Origin: Parvibaculum sp963696585
Lineage (GTDB): Bacteria; Pseudomonadota; Alphaproteobacteria; Parvibaculales; Parvibaculaceae
Assembly (NCBI GenBank): GCA_963696585.1
Contig: CAVOKW010000034.1
Coordinates: 55,534-119,533 of the forward strand
DNA: 64,000 bases
Reading direction: 5' to 3'
Positions 36,330 through 45,195 of this stretch are shown one piece after another. Position 1 is the first letter of the stretch, and each line of letters opens with the position of its first letter. The position numbers were made by a program, and so were the translations under genes. The notes under the pieces were generated by a model. It did no database searches. It was not told the DNA's origin and saw only the letters and a program-made list of their open reading frames with translations.

Positions 36330-36809
36330 CTATGGTTTGTCTTGCGACTGGATTTCGCCATTCACGATGGCATCGAGCCTTGCGCGCTCTTGCGCGCTGA
36401 GGGTTGGCACTTCTGCCGGTGCCGCATTGCGCCGATACATGGCGAGCAAAATCCATCCTCCCAGCATCAGGGCCATCAAAGGTCCGAGCCAGAGCAACCA
36501 GGTTTCCGGGCCGAAGACCGGCGTCATCAGCACGAACTCGCCATAGCGGGCAACGATATGATCCATCACCTGCGCGTCGCTATCGCCTGCCATCAGGCGG
36601 TCGCGCACCAGCAGGCGCAAATCACGCGCCAGCGGCGCACTTGAGTCATCAATCGACTGGTTCTGGCAAACCAGACAGCGCAATTCCTGCGAGATGGCGC
36701 GCGCCCGCGCCTCAAGGGCGGGATCCTTCAGCGCTTCACCGGGTTCAACCGCAAAGACAGGCAGACTCAAGGACAGGAAGATCAAGACCACGTGAAGAAG
36801 ACGCTGCAT
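36330..36809 (-). CDS. cycL: Cytochrome c maturation protein CcmH/CycL
   Basis: 159 residues from the ATG at 36809 (MQRLLHVVLIFLSLSLPVFA, an export signal). The apocytochrome-binding motif LRCLVCQNQSIDDS carries Cys45 and Cys48, the redox pair that keeps the CxxCH of apocytochrome c reduced before haem attachment. A C-terminal membrane segment (TWLLWLGPLMALMLGGWILL) anchors it. It is 4 bp after the ccmF stop, the standard order of rhizobial cycHJKL. Confidence 0.92.
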   Translation of the reverse strand: MQRLLHVVLIFLSLSLPVFAVEPGEALKDPALEARARAISQELRCLVCQNQSIDDSSAPLARDLRLLVRDRLMAGDSDAQVMDHIVARYGEFVLMTPVFGPETWLLWLGPLMALMLGGWILLAMYRRNAAPAEVPTLSAQERARLDAIVNGEIQSQDKP

Positions 36810-36813
36810 CGCC

Positions 36814-38799
36814 CTACTCCGCGGCCGCTGGCTGCGCGCGCAGACGTCTGGCGCGCAGAGGCGCACCAATCCGAAAGCGACGATCGCTCAAGGAGATGGC
36901 GCCACCCAGCGCCATGATGACGGCGCCGCCCCATATCCATGGCGCCAGAAAGTTGCGATAAGCGCGAAGCGTCCAGGCATCCTGCCCGTTATTTTCGCCG
37001 AGCACGACATAGAGATCGTTCATGCCATTGGTCATGATCGCAGCTTCATTCTTTTCCTGCTTCTCGACCGGAAAGTTGCGCTTTTCGGGCAGCATGAAAC
37101 CGACAAACTTGCCCTCGCGCTCAACACGCACAATGCCCGTCGTCGCTTCATAGTTTGGTCCTTCGCGCAGTCCGACCCGTTCAAGCGTCAATTTGGTGTC
37201 GCCAATCATGGCGCTCTCGCCCTGCCTGAGGGCGGTAACAAGTTCGATGCGCCAGGCCGACATGCCGACAATGCCTGCCAGCACGATGCCCAATCCGGCA
37301 TGGGCGAGTGTGCCGCCCCAAATGGCACGCGGTAATTGCTGTGCCTTGGTCAGGCTTTCGCCGAGCGAAATGCGAAAGAGCCTTGTCTTATAGGCAATGT
37401 CGCTCAACGCGCCGAAAACGAGCCAGGCCGCGAGCATCATGCCGAGCGGGGCGAGCCATGGCCCGTGGCGCACGATGCCCATGACAATCAGGCCGGTGAC
37501 GAAGGCCAGTCCCGCCGCCACCATAAGTCGCTGGCTTGCCGCGACAATGTCGGTGCGCTTCCAGCTCAGCATCGGTCCGAGCGGCACAAGGCAAAGCAGC
37601 GGCAGGACGATCGGCACGAAGGTCATGTTGAAAAAGGGTGGGCCGACGGTGATCTTGGGACCGCCCAGCGCATCCAGAAAAAGCGGATAGAGCGTGCCGA
37701 TGAAAACGGCAACGCAGGCGGCTGCAAGGAGCAGATTGTTGAGCAGCAGGGCGCCCTCGCGGCTGATCGGCGCGAAAAGCCCGCCGATTTTCAGGCGCGG
37801 CGCGCGCCAGGCATAAAGTCCCAGACCGCCGCCGATGAAGACCAGCAAAATGCCGAGTATGAAAACCCCGCGCGCCGGATCAACGGCAAAGGCATGCACG
37901 GAGGTCAAGACGCCGGAGCGTACCAGAAAGGTGCCGATCAGCGACAGTGAGAAGGCAAAAATGGCAAGCAGCACTGTCCAGCTTTTCAGGGCATCCCGCT
38001 TTTCAACGACAATGGCCGTATGCAGCAGCGCCGTCGCCACGATCCATGGCATGAGCGAAGCGTTCTCCACCGGATCCCAGAACCAGAAGCCGCCCCAGCC
38101 GAGCGTGTAATAGGCCCACCACGACCCCATGGCGATGCCGAGCGTCAATGCGGTCCATGCCGCCAGGGTCCAGGGCCTGACCCAGCGCGCCCAGCTCGCA
38201 TCGAGCCTTCCCTCGATCAGGGCAGCGCAAGCAAAGGAGAAGGCCATGGAGAGGCCGACATAGCCGGCATAAAGAAACGGCGGATGGAAGGCGAGACCGG
38301 GATCCTGCAACAGCGGATTGAGACCATTGCCCTCAAATGGGGCCGGATCCAATCGCAAGAAGGGATTGGAGGTGAGCAGGATGAACAGCAGGAAGGCGAC
38401 ACCGATGGAAGCCTGAACTGAAAGCACGCGGGCGCGCAGCGCATCGGGCAGGTTCGTGCCGAAGAAGGCGACCATCGCACCATAGAGCGCGAGGATCGTC
38501 ACCCAGAGCAGCATCGAGCCTTCGTGATTGCCCCAGAGGCCACTGATTTTGTAGATCAGCGGTTTGGTCGAATGGGAGTTCAGCGCCACAAGTTTCAGCG
38601 AAAAATCCGACGTCACAAAGGCCCAGAGCAGCGCGGCAAAGGCGGTGAGGATGAAGGCAAGCTGCATCAGGGCGGCGGGCCGGGCCAGCGACATCATGGC
38701 GGCGTCATGACGGTGTGCGCCGATCATCGGCACGACCATCTGGACAAGCGCCACGGCAAGCGCCAGCACGAGAGAAAAATGTCCGATTTCAGCAATCAT
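36814..38799 (-). CDS. cycK: Haem lyase subunit CcmF/CycK
   Basis: 661 residues, a polytopic inner-membrane protein with more than ten hydrophobic segments. The haem-handling tryptophan-rich motif is present (LGWGGFWFWDPVENASLMPW). The long conserved GSMLLWVTILALYG and the periplasmic region before the last helix are as in CcmF. With CcmH and CcmI it forms the haem lyase that attaches haem to apocytochrome c. Its ATG overlaps the ccmE stop by 4 bp. Confidence 0.95.
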   Translation of the reverse strand: MIAEIGHFSLVLALAVALVQMVVPMIGAHRHDAAMMSLARPAALMQLAFILTAFAALLWAFVTSDFSLKLVALNSHSTKPLIYKISGLWGNHEGSMLLWVTILALYGAMVAFFGTNLPDALRARVLSVQASIGVAFLLFILLTSNPFLRLDPAPFEGNGLNPLLQDPGLAFHPPFLYAGYVGLSMAFSFACAALIEGRLDASWARWVRPWTLAAWTALTLGIAMGSWWAYYTLGWGGFWFWDPVENASLMPWIVATALLHTAIVVEKRDALKSWTVLLAIFAFSLSLIGTFLVRSGVLTSVHAFAVDPARGVFILGILLVFIGGGLGLYAWRAPRLKIGGLFAPISREGALLLNNLLLAAACVAVFIGTLYPLFLDALGGPKITVGPPFFNMTFVPIVLPLLCLVPLGPMLSWKRTDIVAASQRLMVAAGLAFVTGLIVMGIVRHGPWLAPLGMMLAAWLVFGALSDIAYKTRLFRISLGESLTKAQQLPRAIWGGTLAHAGLGIVLAGIVGMSAWRIELVTALRQGESAMIGDTKLTLERVGLREGPNYEATTGIVRVEREGKFVGFMLPEKRNFPVEKQEKNEAAIMTNGMNDLYVVLGENNGQDAWTLRAYRNFLAPWIWGGAVIMALGGAISLSDRRFRIGAPLRARRLRAQPAAAE

Positions 38800-39278
38800 G
38801 GATAGCTGCCCTGCCCATAAGTCTCGGCATGTGATTTCGTTGCGCCTTCACCTTGCCAGTTACCCGATTTTTTCAGGGCGGCGGCAACCTCGGGCGGCAT
38901 GTATTTTTCGTCATGCTTGGCGAGCACGCTGGAGGCGATGAAAGTACCATCGGCCTGCAGCTTGCCTTCCGCGACAACACCCTGCCCTTCGCGGAAGAGG
39001 TCCGGCAAGATGCCGGTATAAGTCACGGTGATTTCGTCGCTCATATCCGTGACCACGAATGAAATCGTCGCGGGCCCGGCATGTTCGAGGGAGCCCTTTT
39101 CGACAAGACCACCCAGGCGAATCTGGCGACCCGGCTCAATGCCCTTTTCCATGATGTCGCTGGGGGAATAGAAAAACACGATATTGTCGCGCATGGCGTT
39201 CAGCACGAGCCCCAGGGCAAGGCCGAGAATGGCGAGACCCGCAAAGATAAATGTGGCGCGGCGTTGCTTGCGCGTCAT
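38796..39278 (-). CDS. cycJ: Periplasmic haem chaperone CcmE/CycJ
   Basis: 160 residues from the ATG at 39278 (MTRKQRRATFIFAGLAILGL), preceded by AGGAAAC. It has a single N-terminal membrane anchor and an OB-fold domain with RLGGLVEKGSL and the haem-binding His122 in VLAKHDEKYMPPE, including the tyrosine four residues later. CcmE carries haem covalently from the CcmABC exporter to CcmF. Normally cycH is immediately upstream; here a chitosanase-like gene intervenes. Confidence 0.95.
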   Translation of the reverse strand: MTRKQRRATFIFAGLAILGLALGLVLNAMRDNIVFFYSPSDIMEKGIEPGRQIRLGGLVEKGSLEHAGPATISFVVTDMSDEITVTYTGILPDLFREGQGVVAEGKLQADGTFIASSVLAKHDEKYMPPEVAAALKKSGNWQGEGATKSHAETYGQGSYP

Positions 39279-39377
39279 GTTTCCTGTTCCGTTCAACCTG
39301 TGTCCGGACCTGCCGGTCTGGCTCAGAGATATAGCCGGGCGGCGGGATGGCTCAAACCGCTAAATGGTCGCGGCGCC

Positions 39378-40316
39378 TCAAAGCCCCAGGACGAGGCGGG
39401 TCGCCGGACCCGCTATGCCGTCGTCAATCAGCCCGTTTTCCGCCTGAAACATCTTGAGGGCGTCCTCAAGACCCCGGTCGAAGACTCCATCCCGATTGAT
39501 GATATAGCCCTCACCGGCCAGCGCCTCTTCAAGGGCCCGCACATCATTGCCGGTCATGGGGGGCTGCGTCAGGCGCAGATTTCGTGTGCCCGGATCAATG
39601 GCCGAGACGGGCACGGCTGCATGATAACCAAGGGCTGCCGCATCGAGCCTCACGCCACAAATGCTGACAGGCAGGTCAAGCGACCAGTTGCCCTGCCCGA
39701 TCAGACTCACAAAGGCATCCATGCGATAGACCGTCTTGTGGAGCAGCTTGTTGCCATGGCTTGCAAGCCAGGTGCGGCGCTCATTGACATAAGTCGCGAT
39801 CCATTGCCGCTCGCCTGTCGCGCTCAGCTTGCCATGGCGCGCCTCCACCTGTCGGCGTATCAGGTTGAGCGAGCCATGGATCATGCTGTCATACAGCACC
39901 GCCAGAGACAGCGCTTCATGCGCGCCCATCGCTTTGGCCATGTGAACTGCTGGCTGCCAATAGACGCGATCAAAGAATTGATCCTGCGCCTCGTGCATAT
40001 GCGGGTCGTGGCCGCAATCGGCAAGCAATTGGCGAAAGCCTGCATCATGATCAAGCCGGAGATCACTATCGGCCAGGCGCGGCAGATAGGGCTTGAGCGC
40101 GCGCGCATGCGGCGCTGATGGCGTGTCGCAATAGGCCTTGATGAGCAGATAGAGATTGCCACTGGCAAGCGTGGTCTGCGCCCGGCCATAGGTCAGGTGG
40201 CCGCTATCGCCGGTCAGGAGCGTGACGCGGCCATAATCGCCGCGCGCTTTGCCGGTCTCGAAAATATTGACGATGGCTTGCGCCGTCTGCTTTTGAAGTT
40301 CGCCCGCCATAGCCAT
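39378..40316 (-). CDS. GH46 chitosanase-like protein with peptidoglycan-binding domain
   Basis: 312 residues. The N-terminal GH46 pattern is IVNIFETGKARGDYGRVTLL followed by TGDSGHLTYGRAQTTLASGN. Glu20 and Asp37 fall where the general acid and base of Streptomyces chitosanase (Glu22/Asp40) lie. The C-terminal 60 residues form a PG_binding_1-type domain (DVRALEEALAGEGYIINRDG, then VFDRGLEDALKMFQAENGL). No signal peptide is visible, so export would need another route, or the enzyme works inside the cell. It interrupts the cycJ-cycH neighbourhood on the same strand. A cell-wall hydrolase role is inference. Confidence 0.75.
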   Translation of the reverse strand: MAMAGELQKQTAQAIVNIFETGKARGDYGRVTLLTGDSGHLTYGRAQTTLASGNLYLLIKAYCDTPSAPHARALKPYLPRLADSDLRLDHDAGFRQLLADCGHDPHMHEAQDQFFDRVYWQPAVHMAKAMGAHEALSLAVLYDSMIHGSLNLIRRQVEARHGKLSATGERQWIATYVNERRTWLASHGNKLLHKTVYRMDAFVSLIGQGNWSLDLPVSICGVRLDAAALGYHAAVPVSAIDPGTRNLRLTQPPMTGNDVRALEEALAGEGYIINRDGVFDRGLEDALKMFQAENGLIDDGIAGPATRLVLGL

Positions 40317-40382
40317 TGCCCTGCCCGTGACACCGGAACGAGATTAGCGGGATTTGTCGAAGCGGGGATAAGTCGGCGTCGA

Positions 40383-41534
40383 TCAAGGCGCCGCAGACAG
40401 GGATTGCGTGATTTGCGCCAGTGCCGCGTCATCCTTGGCAAAAATTGTTTTAGCCTTGTCGCTGGCGGCCTTGGCTTCCCCGGTTTTCCCCAGAACCTGA
40501 TAGGCACGGATGAGGCGGAGCCAACCCTGCAAATCATCGGGAGAAGATTCGAGCCGCGCCGCCAGCCGACCGACCATGGTTTCGATCATTTGCTGGCGCG
40601 CCTGCGGGCTCAACTCACCTGCCGCCTCAACATCTGCCGCACTTGGTCCCGGCATGGCGGGCGCTGCTTCCAGGCCCGCAATCTCGGTCTCGATGCCGGC
40701 TTTCCAGCGCGCATCCGCTGGCGCCCTGGCGACAAGCGCTTTCCAGCGCTTCAAGGCGGCTTCTTTCTTGCCATCCTCGATTTCGGCAAGTCCCAGATAG
40801 TATTGTGCGCGCGGTTCCAGCGGATCGAGCCCTTCGGCCCGCGCCAATGTCTGGCGCGCCGCTGGCACAACGATACCGTTGGCGGCAAAAACCTGCGCCT
40901 CGCCAAGAGAGGCCAGTCTGGCGGCTGTCTCGCCACCTAGCGAAATGGCGCGCATCCACGCCATCACGGCATCATCATAGCGACGCAGCGCGACATAGCT
41001 CGGGGCGAGAACTTCCCAGCCGCGCAGGTCATCCGGCTTTTCCTTGAGACGCTGCTCGACGCGCACGACAAGCGCTGCCACAGGCAATTGTGAAGCGGGC
41101 ACCTCCATACGCGCCTGAAAGGGCTGATCGGGCAAACCGGGCGAACCCTGGCTCAGATAAAATCCCATCGCGACGGCTGGAATGAGGGCGATGACGCCAA
41201 GGCTTGTCGCCTTTCGCCACTTCGCATTGTCAGCGCTATCGTCTTGCCGGGCTTCTGTCTTGGCCAGGGCATCTGCTGCCAACAGACGGCGGGCCACTTC
41301 AAGCCGGGCTGATTGCGCGTCCCCCGCGCTCAGCACACCGCGCGACACATCGCGGTCAATTTCGGCAAGCTGGTCCTTATAGAGGGCCACATCCTTGTCA
41401 TGGCCATGCGCCACGCCCTGTTTCCTGCTCATTGGGCGCAACAAGGCGGAAATCGCCACGGCCGTCATGGCGGCGAATATGAACCAGAGCATCATGTCAC
41501 TCACAGCAGCTGACAAAGTCAAACCCGTCATCAC
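40383..41534 (-). CDS. cycH: Cytochrome c maturation protein CcmI/CycH
   Basis: 383 residues. The N-terminus has a membrane segment (DMMLWFIFAAMTAVAISALL), and a second one follows near residue 115 (SLGVIALIPAVAMGFYLS). These flank a cytoplasmic loop containing LYKDQLAEIDRDVSRG, characteristic of CcmI. The periplasmic part carries TPR-like repeats (GWEVLAPSYVALRRYDDAVM, and RAQYYLGLAEIEDGKKEAAL) that hold the C-terminus of apocytochrome c for the haem lyase. The start could also be the internal ATG at MMLWF. It is separated from cycJ by the chitosanase-like gene. Confidence 0.9.
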   Translation of the reverse strand: MMTGLTLSAAVSDMMLWFIFAAMTAVAISALLRPMSRKQGVAHGHDKDVALYKDQLAEIDRDVSRGVLSAGDAQSARLEVARRLLAADALAKTEARQDDSADNAKWRKATSLGVIALIPAVAMGFYLSQGSPGLPDQPFQARMEVPASQLPVAALVVRVEQRLKEKPDDLRGWEVLAPSYVALRRYDDAVMAWMRAISLGGETAARLASLGEAQVFAANGIVVPAARQTLARAEGLDPLEPRAQYYLGLAEIEDGKKEAALKRWKALVARAPADARWKAGIETEIAGLEAAPAMPGPSAADVEAAGELSPQARQQMIETMVGRLAARLESSPDDLQGWLRLIRAYQVLGKTGEAKAASDKAKTIFAKDDAALAQITQSLSAAP

Positions 41535-41630
41535 GAGGGGTCCGGCACGGACCCCAAAGGCTGCCCAGCTATATCTATTTGTGGGGGATGTTGGAAGCGG
41601 CGCAGAGCCGCAGGTTCGCCAATTCGAGGC

Positions 41631-43505
41631 TCAGGCTGACTTCCCGCCATGCGACTTCAGGGTAAAACCGTCCTGGGGCATGCATTCAGCGCCCAGATCG
41701 ACATGCACGGCGGTGCCCTGTCCGACCACACTTTCGATGGTCAGCTTGCCGCCATGCAGCTCGACGAGATGCTTGGCGAGCGGCAATCCCAGACCCGTTC
41801 CTTCATGCGCGCGTGACAGCGTGCCATCAAGCTGCGTGAAAGGCGCCATGGCGCGGGGGATGTCTTCCTCGGAAATCCCGATGCCCTGATCGATGACGGA
41901 AAGGCGTAAGCCCCCGTCCTGACATCGCGCGCGGAAGATCACGCGGCTCTTGTCCGGGCTGAATTTGACGGCATTCGATAGGAGGTTGATCAGCACCTGC
42001 TTCATGGCGCGTTCGTCGACCACCAGCGTCAGCGATGGATCGGAAACTTCCGACACAACCTCAATCCTGGATTGCGTTGCCCGATGATGAACCATGCGAA
42101 TGGCGGCATCCACGATGCTCATCAATTCCGTTTCTTCCGTATGCAGCGCAAAGTGCCCCGCCTCGATTTTGGACAGATCGAGAATGTCATTGATGAGATT
42201 GAGCAGATGCACGCCACTTGTGTGGATATCCTCGGCATATTCGCGATATCGCGCATTGCCGACAGGGCCGAACATCTCACGCTCGATCGTTTCGGAAAAT
42301 CCGATGATCGCATTGAGCGGTGTGCGCAACTCATGACTCATATTGGCAAGGAATTCCGATTTGGAGCGGCTGGCAGCCGTCGCCTCGTCGCGGGCTTCGC
42401 GCAGGGCATCGGCCTCATGACGGCGTTGCGTCACATCCTGCACCCCGACAAGCAGTGAGGGGCGATCGCCAAACGTGACGCGCGCCACCGAGATATTCGC
42501 CCAGATGGTTCTGCCCTGCTTGCCCACCAGACAAACTTCCGTCGGCACCTGACGCGGGAGCGTCGCCGAACTGGTAATCTCGTTCAGATCGCGGGCCTGC
42601 TCCCCGTCGACAAAGAAAGAGCGGATGTCAATCTCGTCATGCGTGGCGTCCTCGATACCGAACAGCTCAAGCGCCGCCGGGTTGGCCTGCAAAACGCGAT
42701 AAGTCATTATGTCGATCAAGGCAATCGGCATCGGTGCCGAATAGAAAATACTCTGGAAGCTTTCCTCCGTCGAGCGTACGGCCTGCTCCGCCTCACGCCG
42801 CACATCAACTTCACGGCGAAGCTGCTCATAGAGTTCCGTTTGTCGCAGCACTGTCAGATAGCTGCTCCGGCGCAGACGATTGGCGGTGCGGACAATTTCA
42901 ACGCCGACACCGTTGATGACGGCCATCAGCAGGCCCACTTCGCAGGCCGTCTTCAGGCTGAGATCAGGATAAAGCGGCGTCATCAGCAAAAAAGCGACGG
43001 AGAGAATGACGGAAATGGCGAGATTGGGCGCCAGACGATTTGGCACGACGACATAGAAAGCGAAAAGGATGACCAGAATGCTCAGGACGCTTGCGGCATA
43101 GTCGATCTCGCCCTGCCAGAGCGAGATCGGTGCGATGATGCAAACCAGAACCTGTGCGAGTGTGACCCGATCAAACAGGTTCTTTCTTGAGCTCCCCCGT
43201 CGATAGGCGCGGGCAGCCTCAAGGACGAGACCGAATGTCAACAAGCGCCCGGCCAGAAGCATGAAAAAGGCTGTCTGGAAGCCGAGCGTGAGAAAATCGA
43301 ACACGGCCCAGCCGACAAAGGCCAGAACACACCAGATGACGGTGCGCATACGCCTCAGCGTGTCGAGCCGGTTGCTCTGGCCATAAGCGTCCTCCAGATC
43401 CGGGTCTGAAAACTCACCCGTCCACAAATAGGACCGCATGACAGGCGCCGCGCCTTCCAGGGCCGGATCGTTGGCGTCCATGTTTGGTTTTGTATATTCG
43501 GACAA
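41631..43505 (-). CDS. Membrane PAS histidine kinase with TTG start
   Basis: 624 residues reading (M)SEYTKPNMDANDPALEGAAP from a TTG at 43505, chosen because GGGAGG lies seven bases upstream. The frame is open to 43544, and an ATG at 43481 has no such site. Five or so membrane segments occupy about residues 45-195. They are followed by a PAS domain (FQSIFYSAPMPIALIDIMTY), a PAC part, the His box SHELRTPLNAIIGFSETIER (His391), and an HATPase domain with EGTGLGLPLAKHLVELHGGK. FGPVGNARYREYAEDIHTSG resembles PleC/PdhS kinases. No response regulator is adjacent, so it is an orphan kinase. Confidence 0.85.
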   Translation of the reverse strand: MSEYTKPNMDANDPALEGAAPVMRSYLWTGEFSDPDLEDAYGQSNRLDTLRRMRTVIWCVLAFVGWAVFDFLTLGFQTAFFMLLAGRLLTFGLVLEAARAYRRGSSRKNLFDRVTLAQVLVCIIAPISLWQGEIDYAASVLSILVILFAFYVVVPNRLAPNLAISVILSVAFLLMTPLYPDLSLKTACEVGLLMAVINGVGVEIVRTANRLRRSSYLTVLRQTELYEQLRREVDVRREAEQAVRSTEESFQSIFYSAPMPIALIDIMTYRVLQANPAALELFGIEDATHDEIDIRSFFVDGEQARDLNEITSSATLPRQVPTEVCLVGKQGRTIWANISVARVTFGDRPSLLVGVQDVTQRRHEADALREARDEATAASRSKSEFLANMSHELRTPLNAIIGFSETIEREMFGPVGNARYREYAEDIHTSGVHLLNLINDILDLSKIEAGHFALHTEETELMSIVDAAIRMVHHRATQSRIEVVSEVSDPSLTLVVDERAMKQVLINLLSNAVKFSPDKSRVIFRARCQDGGLRLSVIDQGIGISEEDIPRAMAPFTQLDGTLSRAHEGTGLGLPLAKHLVELHGGKLTIESVVGQGTAVHVDLGAECMPQDGFTLKSHGGKSA

Positions 43506-43587
43506 GCAAAGGCCTCCCGGCGCGAGACAAGATGTCACGGCCATGGGTCAGGCTACAGGGAAAGCTGAAAATATTTCTTAAGACCGG

Positions 43588-45132
43588 TCAGCCCTGAGCG
43601 GCGACCAATCCGCGCCGACGCAACACATTGGCCTCTTCCGTTGCGCCCAGCTTTTCGCGGAAACCCACCACAACATCGAGATAAGTCTGGGCATTGGCCC
43701 GTTCCTGGCCGCGTGTATTGCGGATTTCCTCCAGCAGGCGGTCTTCATAAGTCGCCAGATAAGACAGGATCTGTTGCAGCACGGTTTTGCAGTGACTCTG
43801 CGCCCCGATCAACTCGGTCAGCGTCAAGCATCCCTTAAGGAACTTCAGACAATTCATCACGCGTTCGACGCGCGCCGGATCGGGCTGGCGTGCCACATCG
43901 GGACGGATCGGACCGCCGCGTCCATAGGCACCAACCTGCTGCACAGGCAAGGCCCGCGCCAGTTCATGCTCGAAGCGTGAGATTTCCTGCGACACGACGG
44001 TCGAGAGCCGGGCGCGCGCATTCAAGACGCGTTGACCCCATTCGCCGTGACGCCGGATATCGATTTCGCTGGTAAAGCCTTTGGAGACTTTCACAAAGCG
44101 ATCAATCCTGGCCAGCAGATCCACCAGATTGACATGTCCAGGCCGCAGTGTTTCGGCGGTATTGGTGATGTCTTCCAGCTCGGCCAGATGCATTTCGCCC
44201 AGCACGGCAAGTTCGCTGCGGCTGATCAGCATGTCGTTGCGCTGATGGGCGATGCGACGGGCCAGGCGCAGGATCTGCCAACTGTCGCGCAGGCGGCGCA
44301 TCACGGCAAATGGTATGTAAATGGCGCTATCGGGGTCGGTTTCGCTGGCCTCTTCATAGAGGTCGCGGACATCCGAAATCATCTCATCATTAAAGTCATC
44401 AATTACGCGCGGCAGATTCTGCTGCAGCTTGAGCATGAAGGGCGCAATTTCGAGCACGCTGGCGATTTCGCTGGCGTCTTCCAGTCCGCGCTCGCCACCG
44501 AGCCGCATTTCCAGCCGCCGCTTCATGGCGACATCCTTGCGTGCTTCCAGCAGGGCAGACCTGATCGCCGCCGAGGCCGAGGCATGCAGGACAGATACGG
44601 AAGCATTCAGCGAGGCAATGTCACCATCGAGCGTGTAGTCGGTAATGCGGCGGGCCAGATCGGGCATGGCATCCGGCAGCAATTCCTCTTCCAGCCATTT
44701 CCAGACGCGCATGATCGTCACGCGGTGAATTTGCCCTTCCGTCTGGTAGCGATCCTGCTCATCGACCAGCAGGTCTTCAAAGGGCTGGCAGAACTGGCGC
44801 ACCGGGTCCGATTTGCCCGGACGTGGACCAGTCATGCGCGCCAGGATCGGGCGCAGGCCGCTGAAGATTTCGTCATAGGGGAGACCCTGCGTCCCACGCA
44901 TGCGTTCCCGTTCCAGTCCCGTTGCCAGTTTCACCACCATCCTGGGTGGCAATTGGGACAGGTACTCGCTCAGGCGCTGGCTCAGGGTGACGTCGGGTTT
45001 CGAATTCATGGGCCTGGACTGATTTTGCAGCGGTGGCACAGCCTTGCGCCACGCCGAAAACTGGTTTTCAGTCTCCGACCTTAATGACTCATGTTTAACA
45101 AAGCCTTGTTTCGACGGGACAATTTGGCTCAT
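43588..45132 (-). CDS. Conserved alphaproteobacterial protein of unknown function, 514 aa
   Basis: A long, soluble, mostly alpha-helical protein with no signal peptide, membrane segment or recognised domain. Recognisable stretches are SQLPPRMVVKLATGLERERM, PYDEIFSGLRPILARMTGPR, DARRITDYTL-like helices in the middle, and VVSQEISRFEHELARALPVQ near the end. The first 41 residues look poorly conserved; an internal ATG at 45009 (MNSKPDVTLSQRLSEYLSQL) may be the true start. It is divergent from yihY, with 63 bp between the listed starts. I recall similar proteins in rhizobial genomes annotated only as hypothetical. Confidence 0.7.
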   Translation of the reverse strand: MSQIVPSKQGFVKHESLRSETENQFSAWRKAVPPLQNQSRPMNSKPDVTLSQRLSEYLSQLPPRMVVKLATGLERERMRGTQGLPYDEIFSGLRPILARMTGPRPGKSDPVRQFCQPFEDLLVDEQDRYQTEGQIHRVTIMRVWKWLEEELLPDAMPDLARRITDYTLDGDIASLNASVSVLHASASAAIRSALLEARKDVAMKRRLEMRLGGERGLEDASEIASVLEIAPFMLKLQQNLPRVIDDFNDEMISDVRDLYEEASETDPDSAIYIPFAVMRRLRDSWQILRLARRIAHQRNDMLISRSELAVLGEMHLAELEDITNTAETLRPGHVNLVDLLARIDRFVKVSKGFTSEIDIRRHGEWGQRVLNARARLSTVVSQEISRFEHELARALPVQQVGAYGRGGPIRPDVARQPDPARVERVMNCLKFLKGCLTLTELIGAQSHCKTVLQQILSYLATYEDRLLEEIRNTRGQERANAQTYLDVVVGFREKLGATEEANVLRRRGLVAAQG

Positions 45133-45195
45133 TTCGCGCCGACCTGACGGTTCTGGGCTGAGCCATCAGCCTAAATCCCCGAGCCGGACAAAAAT

